Shown here in pieces: positions 27,708 through 36,586 of a stretch of 64,000 bases of DNA (its first letter is position 1; each line of letters starts with the position of its first letter). The notes below the pieces were generated by a model, which made no database searches, was not told the origin of the DNA, and was given only the letters and a program-made list of their open reading frames with translations. The position numbers were made by a program, and so were the translations under genes. The stretch is from an uncultured Bacteroidales bacterium (lineage in GTDB: Bacteria; Bacteroidota; Bacteroidia; Bacteroidales; UBA932), in the NCBI GenBank assembly GCA_947168525.1, contig CAMVMG010000004.1, forward strand, positions 78,893 through 142,892. The letters run 5' to 3'.

Positions 27708-30700
27708 CTACTTGACGGAAATGATATTGTCAATGGTAAACTCATAGGATCCCGCAAGCACCTCGTAGCAGGCTACGCGCTGGCTGTTGCGGGTAGTGAA
27801 GCCCTTGAAAGCGGCGCCCTCGCAGGAGGAGCCGTCCTTCACGGAGTCGGAGACGGGGAGATACACGGTGGCAGTGGTGTTGGCCGGGACAGTGGCCTTG
27901 TAAGAGGTCATACGGCCCTTGTCGGCCTTCCATGCACTCTTGATGGAGCCGTAGTTGGACTCATAACTGCCTTCCAGAGAGGTGTAGATGCCAGCGGCGT
28001 TCGGCTGGAGCACAAAGTGCTGGTAACCACCGGGAACCCCGTTGCCATGGTCGGTGGTGATACCCAGCTGGAATTCGTACATCCACTGGCCCACAGCGCC
28101 CAGGGCAAAGTGGTTGAAGGAGTTCATGCTGTTGGAGGAAGGATCCGAAAAAGCATTGTCATAGGAGTTCCAGCGCTCCCAGACAGAAGTGGCACCCTCG
28201 GTCACGGGATACAGCCAAGAGGCGAAGTCCGTGCAGGTAATCATCTTGAACGCCTCTTCCACATAACCGCCACGGGTAAGGGCCGGCAGGATGTTCGGCG
28301 TGCCGGAGAAACCGGTAGTGATGGTCCAAGGCTTGAAGTTGTTGGTGGCAGATGCTCCGCCGGGGCCGGGACCGCCGAAGCCTCCACGACCGCCCTGCGG
28401 CTGGGCTGGAGCCAGGTCTTTCTCGGCTTCTTTCTCAGCAGCGGTGGGGCCGCTGGCGTTCGGATTGGCGGCCAGGGCGGCCAGATAAGCCGCTGCCTTG
28501 GCCTTGTTCTCGTCAGAGAAGCAGTTGAAATTCAGCGGAGTGGCATAGGAGGCCTGGGTATGGACGGTCTGGCCGTTCAGGTCACGGGTCTTGCCGGTGA
28601 CGGGATTCACATAGGCGCGGTTCCAGTCGGCCTTGGCTTTCTCGTGACGGTCGCGGAGCGTGGCAGCGTAGTCGTCACGGCCGATGGCTTCGGCCATGAT
28701 GGCGGTAACCTCCATCATGTAGATGTAGATGGCATTGTTCACCAGGTCAGCCGGGGTGCGGCTGTCCAGGGCCAGCCAGTCGGCCAGGCCGGTGGCCTTG
28801 GACGACAGGTACGGGTACTTGTCGCTGGTCTCGTAGAAGGCCATGCCATTGAGCCAGTCCATCATGGTTTCTATGTTCTCACGGATAATCTGCGTATCGC
28901 CGTACTGGATATACATCTGCCAAGGCACCTGACAAACAGCGGCAGCCCAGGTGGTCCCGGTAGCGAAGGACGGGTCATCCGCCCGGTTGTAGGTGGGAAC
29001 GGTGGAGCCGATGCCGCCGGGCACCTCGGTGTCATTTCCTACGCCCTGGTCGGCCCTCAGGGCCACCATCCACTGGCGGTAGAAATTCTGGGTGTTGGCA
29101 TTGTAGATGCCGGTGCGGGTATAGGCCTGGGCGTCACCCGTCCAGCCCATACGCTCGTTGCGCTGCGGGCAGTCCGTGGGGATGGTGAAAAAGTTGCCCA
29201 GCTGGCTACGCTGGATGTTCTTGAACAACTGGTTCACCAGAGCGCCGGTCTTGCCGTCGGAAGTGGTGGCTACGTACCGGCCCGTAGGGATCTCCGACGA
29301 GGAGAGCACCAGGCCCTTCACATTCTCCAGCGGAAGCGGCCCTTCGTGGGAAGGAAGGGTCACCTGCACATACTGATAACCGCGGTAAGTAGCTGACGGC
29401 TTGATGGTTACCTCACCGCCGCCATTGGCAATGTAAATATCCATATCCATGGCAGCCCGGTTGGTCTCGAAGAGAATCTGCCCGGCCACGCCGCGGCCTT
29501 TCTTACCGAACCGGTCTACATATTCCTTCTTGTCGCCCTTGAGGCCGGGATACACCTGCTCGCCATAGGCCAGGACAATCTGGTCGCCTTTCTTGAGCCA
29601 GCCGGCGGGGATAGTGATAGAGGGAACGCCCACCATGTTCACGCCCATGTTGTATATGTAAGTGTGCTTATCCTTGCTGAAGGTAGGCATCACCTTCTGT
29701 GCGGTCAGCGTTTCGCGGAGACGGACCACTTCATCGTAGCGGGCCACGATGTCGAAGTCGATCCAATCGCGCTTTTCGATGACCTGGGCGGGGGTCCAGG
29801 CACTGTCGTCGAAGCCGGCTTCTTTCCAACCCTTCACCTCCTTGGAGGCGTCGTAGCGCTCGCCCTGGAAGAAACTGCCGCTTCGTACGGGACCGTCCTT
29901 GAAGGCCTTCCAGTCCTTGGGGTTGGAAACAAAGATGTCCTTGGTACCGTCTTCGTAGGTGACTACCAGGCGGGAGAGAAGAGCCTCATAGTCGCCGAAG
30001 AAGTTGTAGTTGCCCACGGTGAAGGTCATGTAGCCGGTGTACCAGCCGGGGGCCAGTTCGGCGCCCAGGGCATTGCGGCCGCCCTTGAGCATGTCCGTTA
30101 CGTCATAGGTCTGGTAGCAGATGGTTTCGCGGTACTGGCTGTCGCCGGGGGCGAACCAGTCCTCCCCTACCTTCTTCCCGTTCAGGAACAGGTTGTAAAC
30201 GCCCATGGCCGATGCGTACAGGCGGGCGCTCTTCACTTTCTTGTCTCCCAGGGTGAATTCGGTGCGGAGCATGGTCTCGGCGCCATAGCTGGGATTGGCA
30301 TAGGAGATGATTTCCTTGTCGCCGGGGTTGGAAACGGTGATTTCCTTCCCGTTCACGGCAAGGCCAGGCTTGCCTTCAAAAATGGAATAACCGGGGCCGT
30401 GATGCGGGCAGAAGACTACGCGCGCCTCGCTCTGGCCGGCGTTCAGGATCCTGTACTCGGAATAGAGCACTTCCGTGCCAGGAGCGGCTGCGAAGCCCAC
30501 AGAGTTCAGATGGGGGAACGAGGGGTAGTTGCCACCACTGCCCAGTTTGTTCAGGGTGAAATTGGAAGCCATGCGGCGGTTTCCGCCCATCATGCCCACG
30601 GAGAAGGCGCCACCACCGGGAAATCCGCGGCCGCGAGGCGGGGCGCTGATAACGTCCTTGCCGTCCAGAATGAAGCTGATGTTACTGGCTTCCACCTTGA

Positions 30701-31460
30701 TGTTCACATCGTGTTTGTCGCCTTTGGCCCTGGCGGCGAAGACCTCTTCCAGGTTACTTTCCGGATAATTGGTCTTGTTGATGGTGATGACGGGGGTGTC
30801 GGCCTTGTCTTCCTTGTAGTAGCCTACGCGGAAGATACGGATTTCCTTCTTGCCTAAGTCGAAATCCACCTTGATATAGTTCTCGGCGCTCTGGGTTCCG
30901 AAATCGTTCAGGAAACCGTTATGGAGACGGAAATCGTCGGCACCCAGCACCAAGGAGGCTACGTCGCCCTTCTTGAGGGTGAAACCGGTCTCGATTTCGA
31001 AGAGGACCTGGGAGGCGGCATCCAGTTTGGTCTGCTTGAGTCCTACCCAGTCCGCTCCGTTCCAGGCGCTGATACGCGGGTTCATGATGCCTGTCTCGAA
31101 GCGGGTGGTTTCCTTGTATTCCTTCCCGTCCTTATCCCAGACGGAGAGGTTTACGGTATAGCCTTTTTCGGCTTGAAGGGCCACTCCCTGGTAAGGGATG
31201 TCGATGGAGCGGTCGCTCTCCACCTTGCCGGTGTTCCAGAGCTCGCTGCCATCCACTTCACGGACCACAGACAACTGGTAGGCCGTCTGCCTCTGTCCTC
31301 TCACGTCGGAGTCCATCCGCCAGCTGAAGACCGGATGCTTATCCTCGATGGAAATGGGCCTGTCGGCATGCTGGACTCTGAAGTCTTTGACAGCAGTGCC
31401 GGCCAGGGCCAGGGCGCCTGTCGCCAACAAGAGGGATAGGGTGCTGATGATTCGTTTCAT
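27708..31460 (-). CDS. GH78 alpha-L-rhamnosidase
   Basis: 1250 residues from the ATG at 31460, which opens a signal peptide (LLLATGALALA). The GH78 catalytic (alpha/alpha)6 barrel shows CPQRNERMGWTGDAQ, with general acid candidate Glu769 and Asp776, and the base candidate Glu1095 in GATSVWERW. N-terminal beta domains carry the family phrase GWYTGYMTF. It is longer than most GH78 enzymes (about 900-1100). The excess is an N-terminal lectin-like insert (about residues 150-310) ending in a Gly-rich loop near residue 275, and a Gly/Pro-rich loop near residue 1030. It lies after the SusCD1 terminator and has its own promoter. It inverts alpha-L-rhamnosides, giving a fifth rhamnosidase in the region. 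Confidence 0.9.
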   Translation of the reverse strand: MKRIISTLSLLLATGALALAGTAVKDFRVQHADRPISIEDKHPVFSWRMDSDVRGQRQTAYQLSVVREVDGSELWNTGKVESDRSIDIPYQGVALQAEKGYTVNLSVWDKDGKEYKETTRFETGIMNPRISAWNGADWVGLKQTKLDAASQVLFEIETGFTLKKGDVASLVLGADDFRLHNGFLNDFGTQSAENYIKVDFDLGKKEIRIFRVGYYKEDKADTPVITINKTNYPESNLEEVFAARAKGDKHDVNIKVEASNISFILDGKDVISAPPRGRGFPGGGAFSVGMMGGNRRMASNFTLNKLGSGGNYPSFPHLNSVGFAAAPGTEVLYSEYRILNAGQSEARVVFCPHHGPGYSIFEGKPGLAVNGKEITVSNPGDKEIISYANPSYGAETMLRTEFTLGDKKVKSARLYASAMGVYNLFLNGKKVGEDWFAPGDSQYRETICYQTYDVTDMLKGGRNALGAELAPGWYTGYMTFTVGNYNFFGDYEALLSRLVVTYEDGTKDIFVSNPKDWKAFKDGPVRSGSFFQGERYDASKEVKGWKEAGFDDSAWTPAQVIEKRDWIDFDIVARYDEVVRLRETLTAQKVMPTFSKDKHTYIYNMGVNMVGVPSITIPAGWLKKGDQIVLAYGEQVYPGLKGDKKEYVDRFGKKGRGVAGQILFETNRAAMDMDIYIANGGGEVTIKPSATYRGYQYVQVTLPSHEGPLPLENVKGLVLSSSEIPTGRYVATTSDGKTGALVNQLFKNIQRSQLGNFFTIPTDCPQRNERMGWTGDAQAYTRTGIYNANTQNFYRQWMVALRADQGVGNDTEVPGGIGSTVPTYNRADDPSFATGTTWAAAVCQVPWQMYIQYGDTQIIRENIETMMDWLNGMAFYETSDKYPYLSSKATGLADWLALDSRTPADLVNNAIYIYMMEVTAIMAEAIGRDDYAATLRDRHEKAKADWNRAYVNPVTGKTRDLNGQTVHTQASYATPLNFNCFSDENKAKAAAYLAALAANPNASGPTAAEKEAEKDLAPAQPQGGRGGFGGPGPGGASATNNFKPWTITTGFSGTPNILPALTRGGYVEEAFKMITCTDFASWLYPVTEGATSVWERWNSYDNAFSDPSSNSMNSFNHFALGAVGQWMYEFQLGITTDHGNGVPGGYQHFVLQPNAAGIYTSLEGSYESNYGSIKSAWKADKGRMTSYKATVPANTTATVYLPVSDSVKDGSSCEGAAFKGFTTRNSQRVACYEVLAGSYEFTIDNIISVK

Positions 31461-31481
31461 ATTAATCGGGTTTGATTTCAA

Positions 31482-31512
31482 CAAAGTTAAGAAAAAGGCC
31501 CCGTTATAGCAA
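31482..31512 (-). promoter_or_regulatory. Promoter of the GH78-GH3 operon
   Basis: On the minus strand TTG (31510-31512), 20 bases, then TAACTTTG (31482-31489), a full match to the -33/-7 consensus spacing. The -33 element lies inside the terminator hairpin of the upstream SusCD operon. The GH78 start follows 21 bases after the -7 box. Confidence 0.6.
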
Positions 31513-31519
31513 CGGGACC
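31490..31519 (-). terminator. Terminator after SusC1-SusD1
   Basis: On the minus strand GGTCCCGTT, a 5-base loop and AACGGGGCC pair over nine positions with one G-T, followed by TTTTTC. It lies 16 bases past the SusD1 stop and separates SusCD1 from GH78. Confidence 0.82.
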
Positions 31520-31534
31520 TTTCTTCAAATAAGA

Positions 31535-33466
31535 TTATTCCCAGCCCGGATTCTGTTTCATTCCTTCGGGGTTGTCGGTATTCAGGTCCACATAAGACTT
31601 CGGAATCGGCCAGAGATCCCACTTGATATCGGTATTGGTATCTTCGTGGAGCATGGTTTCCGGATACAGCTTGGCATTCTTGTTCAGGGTCGACTTGGAG
31701 CCGTTGTAGGTCCACATGCCATAAGAATAGATACGGTCTTTCCAGATGGCAGGTTCCTGTCGGAGCAGAGTGGCCCAGCGGTCTTCCTCATGCATGAGTT
31801 CGCGGCAGCGCTCGTCCAGAATAGTCTGGAGGTTCACGTCTGCAGCGGCAAACGGCTCGGCGTTGGCGCGGCTGCGCAGGGCATTGATGGCCGTGGCGGC
31901 ACCGTCAGCGTCTCCACCGCGGAACCGGGCTTCAGCCAGTAGCAGGTAGGCCTCTGCAGAACGAAGCATGTACCAGTCACGGAAAATATTGGCACCGAAT
32001 ACACCGGAAGAGAAGTAGGTGTTCTCGTCATAGCCCCAGGCGTCAATCGGGGTACGCTTATCAAAGATGGCGGCATACTCCATGGCAGTGGGCATATTGC
32101 TCTTGTCAATCTGCTCCCAGCCGATCCAACTGTCGTCGGTGCCCCAGTTCTTGAGGGCGCTCTGGCTGAAATAGGGGTGGTCCGGATTGGTGACAGGGTA
32201 CTTGCGGCGGATGGCTACGCCTTCTTTGCCACGATCGTCCTTGTCGGCCACTTTATTATGCTCGGCATCCCAGACCTGCACGGCGGCGAACCAAGTAGGC
32301 GTACCGGCAAACGGAACGCCACCAGCCCACATGGCGGGAATGGAGGTCTTCTTGCCCTTATAAGTATTGTAGAGTTCGGCGAACTTGCCGTCGGCCCAAG
32401 GCTTTTCACCGCTACCCTGCTGGTATTCTGCAGTCAAGGCACGGACATCACGGTTGGCAGGAGCGTAATTGCGGTGGCTCATTACGCGGAGCACGCCGGA
32501 ATTCGCCTGCTGTTCGGCGTAGGAGCGGGCCCCCAGCAGCAGCCACACGCCCTCGGTATTCTCGGCCAGACGAGGGTTCTGCGCATAGAACAGGTCGCTG
32601 TAAACAGTTCCGTCAGGGTTGTAGTTGGGAACACCCAGCTTCTCTCCGGTATCGGAAGCGTCGGCACGTACACCGAAACGGTGGGTCATGATGGGATGCA
32701 GGTCGATGCACTTCTGGGCATAGTTGGCAGCATCGCTGTAATGGTTGCCGCCGTCAGCAATGCTCAGACCCAGGTAGGCCTCAGAAAGCAACAAGGCGGC
32801 AGCGCCCTTGCCCGCGCGACCCAGGACAGGATGTTCGGGAAGGCCGTCATAGCCCGCCTTCAGATCTTCAATGGCAAATTCATAGGTCGCAGTGCGGGTC
32901 TCACGACTGTAGTCCAGACGCAGTTCCTCGGAGTATTCTTTCACGATGGGAACACCGCCGAAGTACTCGGCCAGGCGCAGGTACGCATAGCCGCGCAGGA
33001 AACGGGCTTCGGCCACAAGGGAAGCCTTTTCGGCTTCGGATGCCCAAGAGATGTTCTCCAGTCCGGTAGCATAGATGGCCTGGTTGGAATAAGCTGCAAT
33101 CTTGTACATGGAGTCCCAGACAATCTGGGCATTGTGGTTGTCGGAGGCAGGGCCGCCGTTGCCCCAGGTGCCGGTGGAGCTCCAGGTGGGGATGTTCAGG
33201 CTCTGGGCGCCAAACACGCTGAAAATACCCAACTCATCCGTGGAGAGGGCCTGGAATTTGCCAAAACTCTGGTTCTGGACTTCGGCATAGGCCGACACTA
33301 TGGTGGAAAGGACCTGCGTCTTATTCTGGTATGCGTTGTCGATGGAGAACTGAGCCTTAGGCTTTTCCGTCAGGAAGTCCATCTCGGACTGGCAGGATAC
33401 AAGGGCTCCGAAAGCCATCGAAGCCAGCATTACGCTTGCAAATATCTTTTTCATTGTGACTTTCAT
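31535..33466 (-). CDS. susD: SusD/RagB-family glycan-binding lipoprotein (SusD1)
   Basis: 643 residues with a lipoprotein signal (lipobox ALVSC). Start 33466 is used; an ATG at 33454 (MKKIF) is equally plausible and would remove four residues. Tetratricopeptide-like helices include EARFLRGYAYLRLAEYFGGVPIV, the classic SusD phrase, and the protein ends QNPGWE as SusD proteins do. It sits on the outer membrane as the lid of the partner SusC channel, capturing oligosaccharides. It starts 10 bases after SusC1. It is about 100 residues longer than SusD2, so the two pairs probably bind different ligands. Confidence 0.93.
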   Translation of the reverse strand: MKVTMKKIFASVMLASMAFGALVSCQSEMDFLTEKPKAQFSIDNAYQNKTQVLSTIVSAYAEVQNQSFGKFQALSTDELGIFSVFGAQSLNIPTWSSTGTWGNGGPASDNHNAQIVWDSMYKIAAYSNQAIYATGLENISWASEAEKASLVAEARFLRGYAYLRLAEYFGGVPIVKEYSEELRLDYSRETRTATYEFAIEDLKAGYDGLPEHPVLGRAGKGAAALLLSEAYLGLSIADGGNHYSDAANYAQKCIDLHPIMTHRFGVRADASDTGEKLGVPNYNPDGTVYSDLFYAQNPRLAENTEGVWLLLGARSYAEQQANSGVLRVMSHRNYAPANRDVRALTAEYQQGSGEKPWADGKFAELYNTYKGKKTSIPAMWAGGVPFAGTPTWFAAVQVWDAEHNKVADKDDRGKEGVAIRRKYPVTNPDHPYFSQSALKNWGTDDSWIGWEQIDKSNMPTAMEYAAIFDKRTPIDAWGYDENTYFSSGVFGANIFRDWYMLRSAEAYLLLAEARFRGGDADGAATAINALRSRANAEPFAAADVNLQTILDERCRELMHEEDRWATLLRQEPAIWKDRIYSYGMWTYNGSKSTLNKNAKLYPETMLHEDTNTDIKWDLWPIPKSYVDLNTDNPEGMKQNPGWE

Positions 33467-33476
33467 TTGGAGTTGA

Positions 33477-36400
33477 TTATAAGGAAATCGTCAGACCCAC
33501 GGTGTAAGTTCTCATCATCAGACCCTGACGGCTGCGGGCCTCGGGATCGCTGAGTTTCCAACCGGGTGCAATATAGAAGAGGTTCTGGCCGGAGACGAAG
33601 ATACGGGCGCCGTTGATACCCCAGTTCTTCACCAGCGGAGTCAGATTGTAGGAAAGCATAAGGTTCTGAAGACGCACGTTGGCGTAGGAGTTGAACACAC
33701 GCCAGGTCTTCTCCTGGTCATTGCTTTCCGGACTCACATATTCGTTGCTCTTGTTGTACGGAGTCCAATAGGGCATCTCGATGGCGTTGGCATAAGCAAA
33801 GCCATAATGCGTATAATAGGCGAAAGTATTGTTGTCTAGGGCGTATCCGCCTCCACCAAAGGTGCCCACCAGGTTGAAGTACAACTGCAGACCCTTGTAT
33901 GCAAAGGTGTTGGCCCAGGTCAGACGGAAGCTTTCCTTTCGGTTGCCTATGAAAACCTTATCGTTGTTGTCCAAAGCACCGTTGCCATCCTGGTCAATCA
34001 CATTGCCCCAGCCGGCTTTGGCGGTCTTCAGGGAACCGGTACCGTCTTCCTGCACCACACCGTCCTGGTCATACCACCAGATGGTATCCAACGACTTGCC
34101 GATGAACCACTCGTTGGTAAGGTCGTCGGCTTCGCCTTCACCACCCCAAAGTTTAATCAGTTTGTTGCGGTTGAGGTTGAACGTAAACTGGGAAGTCCAG
34201 CTGAAGTCGCGGCGCTGAATATTCACTGTGTTGATGAGGGCTTCGATACCCCAGTTGTTGATCTGACCCATGGTAGCCTTCTGCGTGCTCACACCGGCGC
34301 CCATGATTGGAATGGTACGGTTGAATATCTGGTCGGTGGTCTTGGAGAAGTAGCCGTTGATATCGGCCGTAATCCGACGTTTGAAAGCGCTCACTTCCAC
34401 ACCGAAGTTGAAGGATTCCGTGCTCTGCCAGCCCAGTTCCGGGTTGCCGATGGCGGAAACAAACTGACTGTAGAGGGTACCCTCACCGGTGCCTATTCCG
34501 TATCCGGCACGGCCCAGAGTTACCTGAGAAAGGGTGCCGTACGGATCAAGGGTCTGAGAACCGTTGATACCCCAGGAAGCCTTGACCTTGAGTTCATCAA
34601 TATTCTGGACCTGTTTCATGAATTTCTCGTTGGAAACAGTCCAGGCGGCACCTACGGCGGGGAAATTACCCCACTTGCGGTTGGCACCGAACACGGAAGA
34701 ACCGTCCCGGCGGAAACTCAGGTTCAGGGAGTAGCGGCCGTCATAGCCGTACATCACACGGGCCAGATAACCGATGTCGTTCTTCAGTGTATAGGTTCCC
34801 GCGTTGACGGTCCGGGTTCCGGCCTGGTTCAGGCCATACCAGCCCAGCAGGGTGTTGCCGAAATCGGCAAAGTTGGAACCGCCCATGCTGAAGCTCTGAG
34901 CCTCATCGCTATCACGGGTATAAACGAAGGAAGCGTTGATGCTGTGCTTGCCGAAGGAGTGGGCATAGGTGAGGATGTTGTCCATCACCCAGTTGACGCT
35001 GCTGCGGTTCATGACGGAACCATTGGCGGAAGCCAGGTCATAGAGGGTGTAGTCGTCTTCGTTGTTACCGGAGCCCATGGAAGGATAGTATTGTTCATGC
35101 CAGAACTGGAGGTTCTGCATTTTGTTCTTGCCGTAGGAAACGTTGAACTTGTAGCTGAGGCCCTCGATCCAAGGGAGACGGACGGTGAGGAAACCGTTGT
35201 AAGTGGTGCGGTCGCCTTGCATTTCCCGCTCATAGCCGTCGCCCTCGCCGGTTCCCCAGATAGGGTTCAGCGTCGTGGTATCGTCGCCCGAAGGGAACTT
35301 GCGCACCTTGTGGGTGTTGTCAAAGTAAGGGCTTCCCAGCGGGGAAACACGCTGGTCAGTACCAGCGGAAGCGCCCTGGGAGGCAGTGCCGGAATAGTCG
35401 ATGGTCAAGCCGGCTTCGATATAGCGGTTGATCTTGGTGTTGATACGGGCGTTGATGTTGGTACGCTGGAAATTGTTTCCGATCTGGATACCATTCTGGT
35501 TGGAACGGCCGAAGCCAAAGGAGTAGTTGAAACTCTCGGAACCGCCGGAAACACGGATGTTGTAGTTTTGGGTATGGCCCACGCGGGTGGACAGGTCGAA
35601 CCAGTCGGTGGAAACCGGATTCTTGCCACCATTCCAGTTTTTCTTTTCAATGTCGGACATAAAAGCGGTATCCATGCCTTCATCCACGGAGGTGGAAGGA
35701 TCGTCATACACACCTACACGGGCATTGCGCAGACGGACATAGCCGTTGGCGTCGAAATACTTGTGCTTGTAGGTTGGCGTGTTGAAGCTCTGGGTGGTGC
35801 TGAACTCGATGTTCGGCTTGCCGGTGAGGCCCTTCTTGGTGGTGATCATTACCACACCCTGGGCAGCCTGCGAACCGTAAGCGGCCAGTGAGGATGCGTC
35901 CTTGAGAATCTGGATGCTCTCGATGTTGTTCGGGTCGATGTTGGTCATGTCGCCCTTGTAGATCATGCCGTCCACAACCAACAGCGGTTCCGTAGATGAG
36001 GAGCCCAGGCTCTTACGGCCGCGGACCAGCATAGAGCCGGCCTGACCGACGCCGCTGGGCGGGGTTACTTGCATACCCGGAACATTACCGCGAAGAATTT
36101 CGGTAGGGTTGGTGAAACCCATCATGCTTTGCGGCCCGTTGGCCACGTTCACCTGCTGTACGGCGCCAGTAAAGTCACGCGCACGGACTTCACCGTACGC
36201 CACGACGACCGTAGCCTCCAGTTCAGTGTTGTCTTCTATCAGGACAATGTCAATCCGAGTCCGACCGTTCACAGGGACTTCCTGCTCTACGAAACCGATG
36301 CTGGACACCTGGAATACCGCATTGGACCGGGTGTCGATGGAGTACATACCATTTTCGTCGGTGACGACACCGGCGACGGTACCTTTCACCATGATAGCCG

Positions 36401-36536
36401 CGCCGATAACCGGCTGGCCGCTTTCGTCAACGACGGTGCCGTTGACCGTCACGTCCTGCTGGGCAAAAGCCGTCCCCAGGGAGAGGGCCATTGCAGAGAA
36501 AGACATGGCGACAAGTTTCAAAAGCTTGCTTTTCAT
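33477..36536 (-). CDS. susC: SusC/RagA-family TonB-dependent outer-membrane transporter (SusC1)
   Basis: 1019 residues with a signal peptide ending GTAFAQ. Domain order: carboxypeptidase-like regulatory domain (VNGTVVDESGQPVIGAAI), TonB box region (ATVVVAYG), plug domain (RGRKSLGSSSTEPLLVVDG and SIQILKDASSLAAYGSQA), then the 22-strand barrel ending in TYTVGLTISL. It imports oligosaccharides too large for porins, driven by TonB. It follows GH106-d by 50 bases and precedes SusD1, so the three form one transcript. No separate promoter was found between GH106-d and SusC1. Confidence 0.95.
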   Translation of the reverse strand: MKSKLLKLVAMSFSAMALSLGTAFAQQDVTVNGTVVDESGQPVIGAAIMVKGTVAGVVTDENGMYSIDTRSNAVFQVSSIGFVEQEVPVNGRTRIDIVLIEDNTELEATVVVAYGEVRARDFTGAVQQVNVANGPQSMMGFTNPTEILRGNVPGMQVTPPSGVGQAGSMLVRGRKSLGSSSTEPLLVVDGMIYKGDMTNIDPNNIESIQILKDASSLAAYGSQAAQGVVMITTKKGLTGKPNIEFSTTQSFNTPTYKHKYFDANGYVRLRNARVGVYDDPSTSVDEGMDTAFMSDIEKKNWNGGKNPVSTDWFDLSTRVGHTQNYNIRVSGGSESFNYSFGFGRSNQNGIQIGNNFQRTNINARINTKINRYIEAGLTIDYSGTASQGASAGTDQRVSPLGSPYFDNTHKVRKFPSGDDTTTLNPIWGTGEGDGYEREMQGDRTTYNGFLTVRLPWIEGLSYKFNVSYGKNKMQNLQFWHEQYYPSMGSGNNEDDYTLYDLASANGSVMNRSSVNWVMDNILTYAHSFGKHSINASFVYTRDSDEAQSFSMGGSNFADFGNTLLGWYGLNQAGTRTVNAGTYTLKNDIGYLARVMYGYDGRYSLNLSFRRDGSSVFGANRKWGNFPAVGAAWTVSNEKFMKQVQNIDELKVKASWGINGSQTLDPYGTLSQVTLGRAGYGIGTGEGTLYSQFVSAIGNPELGWQSTESFNFGVEVSAFKRRITADINGYFSKTTDQIFNRTIPIMGAGVSTQKATMGQINNWGIEALINTVNIQRRDFSWTSQFTFNLNRNKLIKLWGGEGEADDLTNEWFIGKSLDTIWWYDQDGVVQEDGTGSLKTAKAGWGNVIDQDGNGALDNNDKVFIGNRKESFRLTWANTFAYKGLQLYFNLVGTFGGGGYALDNNTFAYYTHYGFAYANAIEMPYWTPYNKSNEYVSPESNDQEKTWRVFNSYANVRLQNLMLSYNLTPLVKNWGINGARIFVSGQNLFYIAPGWKLSDPEARSRQGLMMRTYTVGLTISL

Positions 36537-36586
36537 GTGATTAGTTTTAATTGGTTAATAATAGATGGATAACTGGTTTGGTTTAG

